A stretch of 64,000 nt of DNA from assembly GCF_024529955.1 (NCBI RefSeq), contig NZ_AP024855.1:682001-746000 (forward strand), given 5' to 3'. Source of the DNA: Photobacterium toruni. GTDB taxonomy: Bacteria; Pseudomonadota; Gammaproteobacteria; Enterobacterales; Vibrionaceae. Below the pieces are notes generated by a model. That model saw only the letters and a list, made by a program, of their open reading frames with translations, had not been told where the DNA came from and did no database searches. Positions 8,964-18,469 of this stretch are shown here, piece after piece (positions within the stretch are counted from its first letter, which is position 1; every line of letters begins with the position of its first letter). The position numbers and the translations under genes are program-made.

Positions 8964-10175
8964 TTAATTAACACCTCTATAAATAGAAGATATAATATAA
9001 ACATTATTATCATTTATAATCTTCTGCCTAAAAATATGATATTCAGCATTAATTTCCTCAATGTACTCCTCCTCATAAGAAAAACAATCCTGACTACAGA
9101 TTAGTTTATTATCAAGTTCTAAACAGCTTTTATAAAAATCATATAGTGATATTAGTTTACTTGGTTCAATACCTACAAGATCCATTTTCATTATATCGAT
9201 ATGAAGATCATTGTTATACACTACATAACCATTTACATCTCGAATAATAACCGCACAGCTAGATGACATCATAAGAGGTGCCATGAACACCATTTTAGAT
9301 GAACCTATATTCTTCAATAATTCTCTTGCTTTATTCTTGATTTCTTGAGGTTTACTTTCATAAAAAAATATATTCTCATAATCACTATGAATAACCTCAT
9401 AATCTTCATTAATCGTTAATTGATATATAAGCTTTTCAAGCTTCATAACAAAAGATTCATCAACATTAATTTCAACTTTATCTATGAAATTTTCATTTTC
9501 ATTTTCATTTTCTATAAAAGTAAAAAAATTAAGTAAACTTGGTCTGGCAAAAAAATACCCCTGACACTTTATATTATTACTGATGTTTTCTAATAATTTA
9601 ACTTCACTCTCATTTTCAACGCCCTCAACAACAATATCTTTTTTAAAAATAGTTGTTAATTTATATATTATATTTTTTAATAAATTAAACCCAGAAAAAC
9701 TATCACTTATTCTTTGAGTAATACATCGATCAATTTTAACAATATCGATAGGTAAATTAATCAATAAATCAATATTAGCACATCCCTTACCAAAATCATC
9801 AAGTGCGAATTTACAATTCGTTTTTTCCTTAATCTGACTAATATTTTTATGTATTTGTTCTAAGTTAGAGCTCTTGTCATATTCAGTCAATTCAAGAGTA
9901 ATTGTTTTTTTATTTTTATTTATTAGCTCAATACATTTATAAGTAAATATGTCTGATTCCAAACTCAGCAAGGATATATTTATGGAAAAAAAATCAAACT
10001 TTGATGTCTGTATTTCAGATAATACTTTTGATAAAATCATTAAATCAAAATCAACTTTATTTTTCTGACTCATCACAAACTCTTCTATATTAATAGAAGA
10101 GTCTTCAAATCTTAGTAAAGCTTCTAAATAACTAATTCGGTTATTTATATAAATTGGTTGATAATGAAAATACAT
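8964..10175 (-). CDS. EAL-domain c-di-GMP phosphodiesterase with PAS-like tail
   Basis: A 403-residue soluble protein. The EAL domain fills residues 1-230 and keeps the catalytic set: EALLRF at 18-23, a following FSINIS asparagine, LELTE, LDDFG, VKID and VVEGVE, ending QGYFFARPS; it should cleave c-di-GMP. A short low-complexity linker (EN repeated four times) leads to a C-terminal region with PAS-like features (VIIRDVNGYVVYNND). No membrane segment. The stop codon touches the start codon of the GGDEF gene, so opposing enzymes are made from one message, a common design for local c-di-GMP control. Confidence 0.9.
   Translation of the reverse strand: MYFHYQPIYINNRISYLEALLRFEDSSINIEEFVMSQKNKVDFDLMILSKVLSEIQTSKFDFFSINISLLSLESDIFTYKCIELINKNKKTITLELTEYDKSSNLEQIHKNISQIKEKTNCKFALDDFGKGCANIDLLINLPIDIVKIDRCITQRISDSFSGFNLLKNIIYKLTTIFKKDIVVEGVENESEVKLLENISNNIKCQGYFFARPSLLNFFTFIENENENENFIDKVEINVDESFVMKLEKLIYQLTINEDYEVIHSDYENIFFYESKPQEIKNKARELLKNIGSSKMVFMAPLMMSSSCAVIIRDVNGYVVYNNDLHIDIMKMDLVGIEPSKLISLYDFYKSCLELDNKLICSQDCFSYEEEYIEEINAEYHIFRQKIINDNNVYIISSIYRGVN
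9489..9512. repeat. Hexanucleotide microsatellite (ATTTTC)4
   Basis: Four exact copies of ATTTTC within the EAL gene, encoding four Glu-Asn pairs between the EAL domain and the PAS-like tail. Copy-number change would alter linker length without shifting frame. Confidence 0.9.
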
Positions 10176-11747
10176 AAATTGTTCACTAATTATTAATAAT
10201 ATATATATTTAAATCAATTTAATATCAATTTAAATAATTCCTATTATAGAACATTAAAAATATTAATTTCTATATTACTTTTAAATACCATTTTCTTCGA
10301 TAATTTATAACGTAAACATTTAATTATTACTAATCTTCTATTCCTTTTTAGGATATTAAAAATAACTCCATAATATTTTTATGTTAAGTAAATTAAAAAT
10401 ACTTAGAAGCTGTTATCACAAAAGATCAATAGGTTTTAATTCCCCGATAACTTGACACCTAGGGCAAAAACATTAAGTTGCAAAATTGTATTTTAATGTT
10501 AAATAAATAACATGTAAGAATCATAAATACAGCTGGGGTGTGAATTTTAAATATTTACATATGTTTTTCCGACATCCTGAAAAGTAGTGCCATATGATCT
10601 TGTAGCGATTTCAGACTATCGCTACATTTAAGAATATTAACGTTCATAGAAACGTTTCTTTAGGTCAACGAGTATAATATTACATATCATATAATGGAAT
10701 CTTAATTTTCAATTATGCCGCGCTTAGCATTAATCTAACTCTCAAAATATCTATTTAAATTAGTTACTAATCTAAAATATCACCATAAAAAATAAAAATT
10801 CATCATGACGATAAAAATAATCAGTCATAATTTCCACTACGTTTTCAATTCCTTTAAAAGATTCATTATTAATGAGAGTATGTACTTAAAGGATACGATT
10901 AATTTACCCCGCCCTTCATTTACATTTAATTTCTGTTAATAATCGGTAGAAAGCATTGACTGGCTTTAATATTTACAATCACATGATATTTGAATTTTTA
11001 TTTTCTCGTTTATTCATCTTGATAACAAATAACAATATAATATATAAGTAATTATGATAATTATCTTAACTATAATTTATATCTTAAATTTATTTCATGG
11101 TTAAATTCATAATCTCTTATCTTATAAAACAATTACAAGATAATTTATAAAATAATTACAGGTAGCTACCGTTGAATTTTAGGGTAAAAGCGCTAACATT
11201 ATTTAACTAATTTGATTCTATTTGACCAACAGATCACGTTGTAACCTGATACTCGCTTTTTTGAGAATATCACCATGAACATCAATACCTTTTCTTTTTC
11301 TTGACCTAAAAAAACTCGTCAGTCAACAAAAATCAGTTATTCATTATTTAATGTTCAGCTCATGACTATTTAGTATCTATTGCGATTATCGCATACAAAT
11401 AAAATACCTATTTAAGGTTAATACATTAAGTGCAGCATTAGATAGGTTTGGTATTACCTATATTCCTGAGTTTTTAATAGACAATTCACTCTCAATAATC
11501 ATATTTAAACGTTAGATAAGTATTATATTAATAATCAGTCAAATAAATTTATCATCTCCATTACAATAACAACAATAATTAGATACATAACTAAAACAAC
11601 CATTCAGCATATTGAGTACTCAAATGAGATTAAGATCTAACTTATTATTAAAGTAATTTTTGTTATTTATTTATCAGATAAATATCAGCTTTTTTTTACT
11701 TCGATTAATAAATAATTATTCCATCTTTCTTTATCAATGAGAACAAC
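10176..11747. other. AT-rich gene-poor intergenic region of 1.57 kb
   Basis: No open frame of convincing length on either strand. It contains a 9-bp stem-loop TGTAGCGAT/ATCGCTACA (10601-10609 and 10618-10626), a 63-bp shard of the LysR gene (11411-11475), and a 34-codon minus-strand stretch (11218-11322) ending at a TAG that reads with coding-like composition (includes GIDVHGDILKKASIRLQRD) but has no start and no family I recognise. The rest is probably the promoter regions of the EAL gene (left) and the dcuC-like gene (right) plus decayed DNA. Confidence 0.6.
11411..11475 (+). pseudogene. 63-bp shard duplicated from the LysR gene
   Basis: Bases 11411-11473 match 7129-7203 of the LysR gene with a single mismatch (7174/11444) and one 12-base gap (7162-7173 missing). 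The gap is bounded by AGAT repeats, as expected for slippage. The reading frame is kept (KVNTLSAALD then FGITYIPEF), with four codons lost. No flanking LysR sequence is recognisable, so it is an isolated fragment. Confidence 0.85.
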
Positions 11748-13127
11748 ATGGAATATATTTACACGCTATTTATAGTTGGGCTTGTCGCCTACTCAATGCT
11801 AAAAAAATTCAATCCCCAAGCAACATTAATTACCGCAGGCTTATTGTTGCTGGCTTACGCCTCTATATCGGGTATCGCTCCTGTACTTGCTGACGGAAAA
11901 ACGCAAGGCGCACTATTTTTTGACCTTTGGCAACGCTTTACCGAAATCACCAATACGCGTTTAGGCAGTGTCGGTTTAACACTAGTCTCTATTGCTGGTG
12001 TTTCAACCTATTTAAATCATATTGGTGCATCTCAGGCACTGGTTAAAGCAACATCTCGTCCGGTTATGGCGGTAAAAAATCCGTATATTCTACTGATACT
12101 TGTTTTAATATTTGTATCACTAATGTACGTATTTATTACAGGTGCAACATCACTATCATTACTGTTAATGGGCACACTTTATCCTGTATTACGTAATGCG
12201 GGTATTAGTGCTAAAACAGCGGTTGCAACCATTGTAATTCCAACCGCATGGGAATATGGTCCTGGGCAAATTAATGCCGTTATTGGTGCTAATACTATTA
12301 ATGTTGAAATCATGGATTTTGTGGTAAATCACCAAACTATATTTCAAGCAATGCTACTTATTCTAATTCCTTTAGTTAATATTGTATGGCAACGTCATTG
12401 TGACCGTGTTGATGGCTATAACCCATCAGAAGATAGAGGTAAATATCTAGAAACACTAGAAAAGCAACATGATGATAATGATACCGTCCCTAAATTTTAC
12501 GCATTACTTCCTGTTTTACCTTTTATCTTTTTATTTGGCTTTTCTAGCATGGTAATGCAATCTATTACGATGACAATTCCCATCGCTATGATGTCGACAA
12601 TCAGTATTTGTATTGTAATAGAAGCAATAAGATTCCGTTCAATTCAGCGTGCTTTTGATAACTTTGAAGCATGGCTAAAAGGTACTGGAATGATATTTGC
12701 GAGCGTATTAACGTTAATGATTGCTGCTGAATATTTCTCGGCGGGTTTAACCAATATTGGCGCTATAAACACACTTATTGATACCGCAAAATCATTTGAT
12801 CTTGGTCCAAGCGGTATTGTTATTGTCTTTTCTGGCTTTATTCTACTAACTGCATTTATTACCGGTTCAGGTAATGCGCCTGTAATGGCTTTCATTCCTA
12901 TTGTGCCTCAAATAGCGGCTAACTTTGGTGTTAATCCTCTACTTCCATTACTGCCTATTTTATTTGCCGCTGGTATAGGTAGAACAATGTCACCAGTTGC
13001 GGGGGTTATTATTACCGTTTCGGGCATGGCAGGTCTAACACCGATTGATGTCATTAAACGCACCAGTGTTCCGATGCTAAGCAGCATGGTGGTTGTGTTA
13101 ATCATGGCGGTTATTCAATACTCTTAA
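11748..13127 (+). CDS. dcuC: DcuC-family C4-dicarboxylate carrier
   Basis: A 459-residue inner-membrane protein with about 12 hydrophobic helices and the DcuC family pattern: MEYIYTLFIVGLVAYSMLKK start, the conserved GATSLSLLLMGTLYP region, IPTAWEYGPGQ, and the C-terminal FITGSGNAPVMAF and GRTMSPVAGVI segments. DcuC carriers exchange or export succinate, fumarate and related C4 acids, mainly in anaerobic growth. Transcribed alone; a terminator follows. Related carriers in the superfamily move other organic acids, so the substrate is inferred. Confidence 0.88.
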   Translation: MEYIYTLFIVGLVAYSMLKKFNPQATLITAGLLLLAYASISGIAPVLADGKTQGALFFDLWQRFTEITNTRLGSVGLTLVSIAGVSTYLNHIGASQALVKATSRPVMAVKNPYILLILVLIFVSLMYVFITGATSLSLLLMGTLYPVLRNAGISAKTAVATIVIPTAWEYGPGQINAVIGANTINVEIMDFVVNHQTIFQAMLLILIPLVNIVWQRHCDRVDGYNPSEDRGKYLETLEKQHDDNDTVPKFYALLPVLPFIFLFGFSSMVMQSITMTIPIAMMSTISICIVIEAIRFRSIQRAFDNFEAWLKGTGMIFASVLTLMIAAEYFSAGLTNIGAINTLIDTAKSFDLGPSGIVIVFSGFILLTAFITGSGNAPVMAFIPIVPQIAANFGVNPLLPLLPILFAAGIGRTMSPVAGVIITVSGMAGLTPIDVIKRTSVPMLSSMVVVLIMAVIQYS

Positions 13128-13141
13128 TTTAATTGACCATT

Positions 13142-13183
13142 ACCGCCAATATTCTTTCGTTAGGATGTTGGTGGTTTTGTTCT
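13142..13183 (+). terminator. Terminator after dcuC-like gene
   Basis: Eight-bp stem ACCGCCAA (13142-13149) with TTGGTGGT (13168-13175), one G-T pair, followed by a T-rich tail. The remaining DNA to 13499 shows only repeated TTGGTTT words and nothing gene-like. Confidence 0.65.
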
Positions 13184-13499
13184 TATATTAAAATGATCAG
13201 CATTTATTGGTTCAATTTAAATTGGTTTCTTTAATTGGTTTACTATAGGTGGTTTCTTAAATACTGCAATGCGGGTTGAAGGGTAACGTGAACTGGTTTC
13301 TCTGGGGTATACCTAAAATAACTCAAACACGAAATTGAAATGCAATTATTGATGTAATGAAGCAATTAATAACTTCCAAGTATAAATATTCTAACTTAGA
13401 TGTGGGTTTAACAAATTATTCAATCAGGTTGATATTAGTCACATCAAAAAATTAATAGGGTGTAGTACAATCTACCGCTCATTTATGCGGGATATACGT

Positions 13500-15713
13500 A
13501 TGTTTAAGAACATAAAATCAATAAAAAACTTCGGCATCTTCAAAAATGTTAAGACCAATGCTGGGCAACCTTTCCATCAATTCAATTTGTTCTATGGCTT
13601 CAACTATTCAGGAAAAACTACGTTATCACGTATTTTTCAAGCAATGCAGCTAGGTGAGATAACTGAAGGCTTTGAAGCTGGTTCATTCGAAATTGACAGG
13701 CATGAAGGTTTATCAATTAAAAGCAACGCAATTCAAAAAATTGAAAACTTGCGTGTATTCAATTCAGATTACATAGCGAGGAACGTTAACTTCTCTGAAT
13801 CAAGTGTCAACTCTGTCCTGATTATTGGTGAAAAGAATATTGAATTAGAAGAAGAACTGAAACAATTAGAAGAAACTATCCCAGCAAAAGAAAAAGAACG
13901 AGACAATAATTCAAAGTTAGCTTTAGACAAAGAAAGAGAAAAGAATAAGCGCCTTACAACAGTTGGTCGTAATGTTACTGATCTAAACATTCTTGGAAGA
14001 TCCACTTTCAACGTAGCAAGTGTAAAGTCAATGCTCGGTAGTGCAGTAGCAGAGCATAAACTGACTCCAGAACAATTAAGTGCGTCTATTGATGTAGCAA
14101 AAGCTACTGCTGTTGCAAGTATATCTAAAGCAACGATTACTTTACCAGATATGACGACAGTCTTAGCTGACATTCAAGAAATCATGAGTACGTCAGTAAC
14201 ACAGATAACTATTAGTGAATTAGAAACTGATAAGAAATTAAGGGATTGGGTTGAAGAAGGTATTGAGCGTCATGAAGATCATACAACCTGTCAATTCTGT
14301 AAAAGCTCTATCAGAACTGAACGCATAGATGAACTTAATAATTATTTTTCAAAAGCTTATAAAGAATTAAGCCGGAAAATTAATTCTGCTATTGCTACAG
14401 TAAAAACGAAATCACTAACTACAAGTATTCCAAATACTAGCCAGTTATATCCAGATTTACAGGCTGAATTAGATGACTATAGAAATGAAATTGAACCATT
14501 GAATCAATATTTTCAAACTATGAAGCAGTCGTTACTTCAATTACTGATCAACAAAAAAGACAATATGGCAGAAGCATTACCTTTTAATGCTTCAGATTAT
14601 CCAATGCCTGATTCAACGGAATTACTAAATAAATTCAATAAACCAATTAAGGCGCATAACGAACGAGCCTCTAATCATTCATCCGAACAAAGAAATGCTA
14701 TTGAAGAGGTTAAACGCCACTACGTTTATCAAGAAACACAAGATTACAACCATTTGCAAGCGTCAACTGACATCACTGCATTTGAAGACATAGCCAAAGC
14801 AATACAGAAAGATGTAGATGCAAAGAACAAACGTATCGGCTTCATTAAGGCTGAGTTGAATAATACGAAACAAGGGGCGCAAAGCCTTAATGATAACCTG
14901 AGCCAATACTTTGGTAAGACTGACATTGAAATTCGAGCCGTTGGTGCTTCATACAAGTTCATCCGTGAAGAAAGAGAAGCCAAGCACTTATCTGATGGTG
15001 AACGAACCGCTATCGCCTTTGCTTACTTCATTACTCAACTAGAAGATGAATCATTACAAGACGTGAAACCAATAGTTTACCTCGATGACCCAATCTGTAG
15101 TCTTGATTCGAACCATATCTACAATGTGTTAGGCATTATCAAAAGTAAATTGAATCATGATCAAGTAGAACAACTATTCATTTCTACACATAATTTTGAA
15201 TTTTTCAATCTAGTAAAAATGTGGATGTCTTACTACAAGACGAAAAATGGTAACTTTAAGCGTTCGCAATACTTCTTGATTAATCGTAAAGGTGACCAAT
15301 CACAGATTGATCTATTACCTGATTTATTGAAAAACCACAGATCTGAGTATGCTTATCTAATAAGTAAAGTTAAAGAGGCCCTGGAACAACCACAGAGATG
15401 CGATTCAATTGCGGTACAGTCTTATGTAAGGAAGATTATGGAGGTGTACTTTTCGTTTAGGTTCAATATGACAGATTTTAGAACACAGGGGACGGATAAT
15501 ATCGCACCTAATTTACTTCAGGGTATCGCTGGCGCAGAAATGAAGTCTAATGCTCTATATGAATATATGAACGAGAAGTGTCATGCAAAGTCAATGACAT
15601 TAGGTACACAACTTCCCGAAGCTGTACATCCACAACTAGTCTTAGCTTGGGACATTATAACTAATGCTATTGAAACTAATGATAAACCTCACTTTGATGC
15701 TTATTATGCATAA
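13500..15713 (+). CDS. RloC/PrrC-like AAA (ABC-type) ATPase, probable defence protein
   Basis: A 737-residue protein of the AAA_13 family. The ATP-binding fold is complete: Walker A GFNYSGKT at residues 33-40, a long coiled coil in the middle, the ABC signature LSDGERTAIAFAYF, Walker B IVYLDDPICSLD, and the switch ISTHNFEF. A CxxC (C264, C267) lies at the middle of the coiled coil, as in zinc-hook proteins such as RloC and Rad50. Near the C-terminus R644, E648 and H695 resemble the Arg-x3-Glu...His triad of PrrC/RloC anticodon nucleases, with wider spacing to the His; nuclease activity is inference. ATG 13500 is preferred to 13485 because GGGA precedes it. Neighbour of a SIR2-TPR gene. Confidence 0.82.
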   Translation: MFKNIKSIKNFGIFKNVKTNAGQPFHQFNLFYGFNYSGKTTLSRIFQAMQLGEITEGFEAGSFEIDRHEGLSIKSNAIQKIENLRVFNSDYIARNVNFSESSVNSVLIIGEKNIELEEELKQLEETIPAKEKERDNNSKLALDKEREKNKRLTTVGRNVTDLNILGRSTFNVASVKSMLGSAVAEHKLTPEQLSASIDVAKATAVASISKATITLPDMTTVLADIQEIMSTSVTQITISELETDKKLRDWVEEGIERHEDHTTCQFCKSSIRTERIDELNNYFSKAYKELSRKINSAIATVKTKSLTTSIPNTSQLYPDLQAELDDYRNEIEPLNQYFQTMKQSLLQLLINKKDNMAEALPFNASDYPMPDSTELLNKFNKPIKAHNERASNHSSEQRNAIEEVKRHYVYQETQDYNHLQASTDITAFEDIAKAIQKDVDAKNKRIGFIKAELNNTKQGAQSLNDNLSQYFGKTDIEIRAVGASYKFIREEREAKHLSDGERTAIAFAYFITQLEDESLQDVKPIVYLDDPICSLDSNHIYNVLGIIKSKLNHDQVEQLFISTHNFEFFNLVKMWMSYYKTKNGNFKRSQYFLINRKGDQSQIDLLPDLLKNHRSEYAYLISKVKEALEQPQRCDSIAVQSYVRKIMEVYFSFRFNMTDFRTQGTDNIAPNLLQGIAGAEMKSNALYEYMNEKCHAKSMTLGTQLPEAVHPQLVLAWDIITNAIETNDKPHFDAYYA

Positions 15714-15910
15714 ATGATCTTTGCAAAGACTCACTTTTTAACATCCGTCTCAGTATATCGTTAACTAACTGTATCGTTTTTATTATATCGTCCAAAATGT
15801 GATCAAGTCATTTAAACAACCAATACGCAATAGTGTGAAATCAATACTATAGGCATCCTATACGTTCACAGTAAAATGCACTCAATTAATTGCACCTAGC
15901 GAGCAGATGC

Positions 15911-18061
15911 ATGAATAATCCATCACAGAAAAAAAATAAAAAAGAGGTTCAACTTCAAGTTGTTGAGTCAAAAAAATCTTCGCTACAAACGTGGTCACTA
16001 AAAGGATTTTTGCACGAAGCAAAACGTATAGAGAACGATATGAAAGACCGCCGTTTTGCCTTCATCTTAGGCGCTGGCGCATCAATAAACTCTGAAATAA
16101 AAGGCGCAACAGCATTAGCTCAGGAATGGATGGAAATAATTTATTATCGACAACATTTACCCAAGGATTCACACTTCGAAAAATGGTTGATAAATAATCC
16201 CCTAGGCCTAGATAATTGGGAACCTGAAAACCTAGCTAAACATTATCCACAAATCTTCGAGCGTTGTTTTGCAGGTGATCATGACTCTGGCTATGCTGCA
16301 CTTGAAAAGGCAATTGCAGAAGGAAAACCTAGCTTAGGTTATGCCATATTGGCTTGGATTTTATCCGAAACTCGTCACAAAATGGTGATCACTACTAATT
16401 TTGATAATTTAGTCGCAGATGCTGTCTCTATTTATGGTGGTGAATACCCACATGTAATCGGTCATGAGTCACTTGCAAGTTATGCTAAACCCATGTCACG
16501 CCGACCAATTGTAGCAAAAATACATAGGGACTTATTAACAGATCCACACAACACCAGCGTAGGAACTGCCACATTAAGTGACTCTTGGAAAAAAACATTA
16601 AAGAATATTTTTAAATTTTACACCCCCGTATTTATTGGTTACGGGGGGAATGATGGTAGTTTAATGGATTTCTTACAGATCCTTGATCCTAAAGATATTT
16701 CAGGACGACCATTTTGGTGCTATCACAGCCCTAGTGGTGAACCTAATCCAACAATAAAAGAGTTAGTATCAAAACAACACGGGGTTCTTGTACCTATTGA
16801 TGATTTTGATGAGTTTATGTTGCAGATGGGTGAGGCTATCGGCTTTGATCGAACCAACCTAATCAACGCAATTAAAACTAATTCAGACCAACTAATTAAT
16901 CAGCTCCAAGAGCAAATGCTTTCGTTAAATACTAAAACAGAAAATGACGAAATTAGATGTATATTAAAACCACAAAATGACGAAAAGAAAAACTGGAACT
17001 GGATAGACTGGGTACTAAAAGCAGAGGAACAAACTGATAATAAAGAGCGAGAACAGCTTTGGAAAAAAGCTATTGAAACGTTACCTAAGAGCCACCAATT
17101 ATTAAGCCATTATGCAAAATTCCTAGCAGCACAAGAACGTTTTGATGAAGCTGAAACCTATTTTATACGCACTATTAAAGTAGATACTAAAAATGAAAGT
17201 AGCCTAGAAAGCTACGCAACTTTCCTTCAAGAACGACAACGTTTTGATGAAGCTGAGACCTACTTTCTGCGCTCCATTGAAATTAGCCAAAATGCATATT
17301 ATCTCAGACGTTATGCGAAATTTCTTCAAGAAAGACAACGTTTCGATGAGGCTGAAACCTATTTTCTTCGCTCTATTGAAGTAAATCCTAAATATGGATG
17401 TAGCCTAGAAAGCTACGCAACTTTCCTTCAAGAACGACAACGTTTTGATGAAGCTGAAATCTATTTTCTGCGCGCTATTGAAGTAGAAAAAAATGCATAT
17501 TATCTCAGAAGTTATGCAATATTTCTTCAAAAACAACAACGTTTTAATGAATCTGAAACCTATTTTCTTCGCTCTATTGAAGTAGATCCTAAAAATATAT
17601 ATTCCCTAGGGGGTTATGCGATATTTCTTCAAGAAAAACAACGTTTTGATGACGCTGAAATCTATTTCCTGCGCGCTATTGAAGTAGACAAAAATGCATA
17701 TTATCTCAGAAGTTATGCAATATTTCTTCAAAAACAACAACGTTTTAATGAAGCTGAAACCTATTTTCTTCGCTCTATTGAAGTAGATCCTAAAAATGTA
17801 TATTCCCTAGGGGGCTATGCGGTATTACTTCAAGAACAGCAACGTTTTGATGAAGCTGAAACCTATTTTCTGCGCGCTATTGAAGTAAAATCTGATATTT
17901 CATATTACCTCGGATGTTACGCAACCTTTCTTCAAGAACAACAACGTTTTGATGAAGCTGAAACTATAATAGATCAAGCTCTTATTATTAAACCTAACAA
18001 TAAACTTTATCTTATAATTCAACAACAAATACAGCGAGCTCAATTAGAGCATAATCATTAA
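15911..18061 (+). CDS. SIR2-domain protein with tandem TPR repeats, probable defence effector
   Basis: A roughly 716-residue protein. Residues 48-290 form a SIR2-like NAD-binding domain: FILGAGAS (54-58 for GAGAS), ITTNFDNL (161-167), a candidate catalytic His in KIHRDL (H205) and FIGYGGNDGS. Such domains in bacterial immunity deplete NAD+ on phage sensing. The C-terminal 330 residues hold nine TPR units of 33-34 residues (core QRFDEAETYFLRSIEV), likely the sensor or oligomerisation part. The frame opens at a TTG (15890), but ATG 15911 is the first ATG; its ribosome site is weak. The gene lies 197 bases after the AAA ATPase on the same strand, then a terminator. Confidence 0.85.
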   Translation: MNNPSQKKNKKEVQLQVVESKKSSLQTWSLKGFLHEAKRIENDMKDRRFAFILGAGASINSEIKGATALAQEWMEIIYYRQHLPKDSHFEKWLINNPLGLDNWEPENLAKHYPQIFERCFAGDHDSGYAALEKAIAEGKPSLGYAILAWILSETRHKMVITTNFDNLVADAVSIYGGEYPHVIGHESLASYAKPMSRRPIVAKIHRDLLTDPHNTSVGTATLSDSWKKTLKNIFKFYTPVFIGYGGNDGSLMDFLQILDPKDISGRPFWCYHSPSGEPNPTIKELVSKQHGVLVPIDDFDEFMLQMGEAIGFDRTNLINAIKTNSDQLINQLQEQMLSLNTKTENDEIRCILKPQNDEKKNWNWIDWVLKAEEQTDNKEREQLWKKAIETLPKSHQLLSHYAKFLAAQERFDEAETYFIRTIKVDTKNESSLESYATFLQERQRFDEAETYFLRSIEISQNAYYLRRYAKFLQERQRFDEAETYFLRSIEVNPKYGCSLESYATFLQERQRFDEAEIYFLRAIEVEKNAYYLRSYAIFLQKQQRFNESETYFLRSIEVDPKNIYSLGGYAIFLQEKQRFDDAEIYFLRAIEVDKNAYYLRSYAIFLQKQQRFNEAETYFLRSIEVDPKNVYSLGGYAVLLQEQQRFDEAETYFLRAIEVKSDISYYLGCYATFLQEQQRFDEAETIIDQALIIKPNNKLYLIIQQQIQRAQLEHNH
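17279..17881 (+). repeat. 201-bp tandem repeats inside the SIR2-TPR gene
   Basis: Three consecutive units of exactly 201 bp (17279-17479, 17480-17680, 17681-17881), each encoding one 34- plus one 33-residue TPR. Units two and three are almost identical at the DNA level, including silent positions, and a further partial unit begins at 17882. This indicates recent expansion or gene conversion. Confidence 0.92.
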
Positions 18062-18078
18062 TACATTTATGTTCATTT

Positions 18079-18103
18079 ACGAGTTAGCTTTGTATTAACT
18101 CGT
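18079..18103 (+). terminator. Stem-loop after the SIR2-TPR gene
   Basis: ACGAGTTA (18079-18086) pairs with TAACTCGT (18096-18103), 17 bases after the stop codon; the tail is only moderately T-rich. Confidence 0.55.
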
Positions 18104-18259
18104 TTATGATCACTAAGCGATTTTATTCTAACCAACTTCATGAATTTCAGACTATTTCGACGAACTTCCTCACCCATTTTACATAACATCTGTTATGTCT
18201 ACTAAGGTTGTAAGTCCCATGTTGCAACCATTTAGAAATGTCACTTTTCTCCAAACGTA

Positions 18260-18287
18260 AAAAAGCCCGCAATTGCTTGCGGGCTTC
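18260..18287 (-). terminator. Terminator of the tRNA operon
   Basis: GC-rich stem GCCCGCAA/TTGCGGGC with a short loop and a run of T on the minus strand, just downstream of tRNA-Asn. Confidence 0.85.
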
Positions 18288-18293
18288 TCTATT

Positions 18294-18369
18294 TGGCTCC
18301 CTCTACTGGACTTGAACCAGTGACATACGGATTAACAGTCCGGCGTTCTACCAACTGAACTAAGAGGGA
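18294..18369 (-). tRNA. tRNA-Asn (GTT)
   Basis: A 76-base cloverleaf read on the minus strand: acceptor TCCCTCT/AGAGGGA, discriminator G and encoded CCA, D-arm TTAGTTCAGTTGG, anticodon loop CTGTTAA, T-arm GGTTCAAGTCC. It is the last of five co-directed tRNAs. Confidence 0.96.
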
Positions 18370-18375
18370 ATTGTT

Positions 18376-18450
18376 TGGAGCAGGTAGCGGGAATCGAACC
18401 CGCATCTCAAGCTTGGAAGGCTGGAGTAATAGCCATTATACGATACCTGC
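18376..18450 (-). tRNA. tRNA-Gly (TCC)
   Basis: A 75-base minus-strand cloverleaf: acceptor GCAGGTA/TACCTGC with encoded CCA, anticodon loop CTTCCAA, T-arm GGGTTCGATTCCC. Confidence 0.95.
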
Positions 18451-18469
18451 GATGTATCTTTACAAATTA

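Noticed and set aside
13128..18294. Integrated genomic island with attachment repeats at tRNA-Asn
   Set aside because: I found no second copy of the tRNA-Asn 3' end on the left side and no integrase gene, so integration at this tRNA is not supported.
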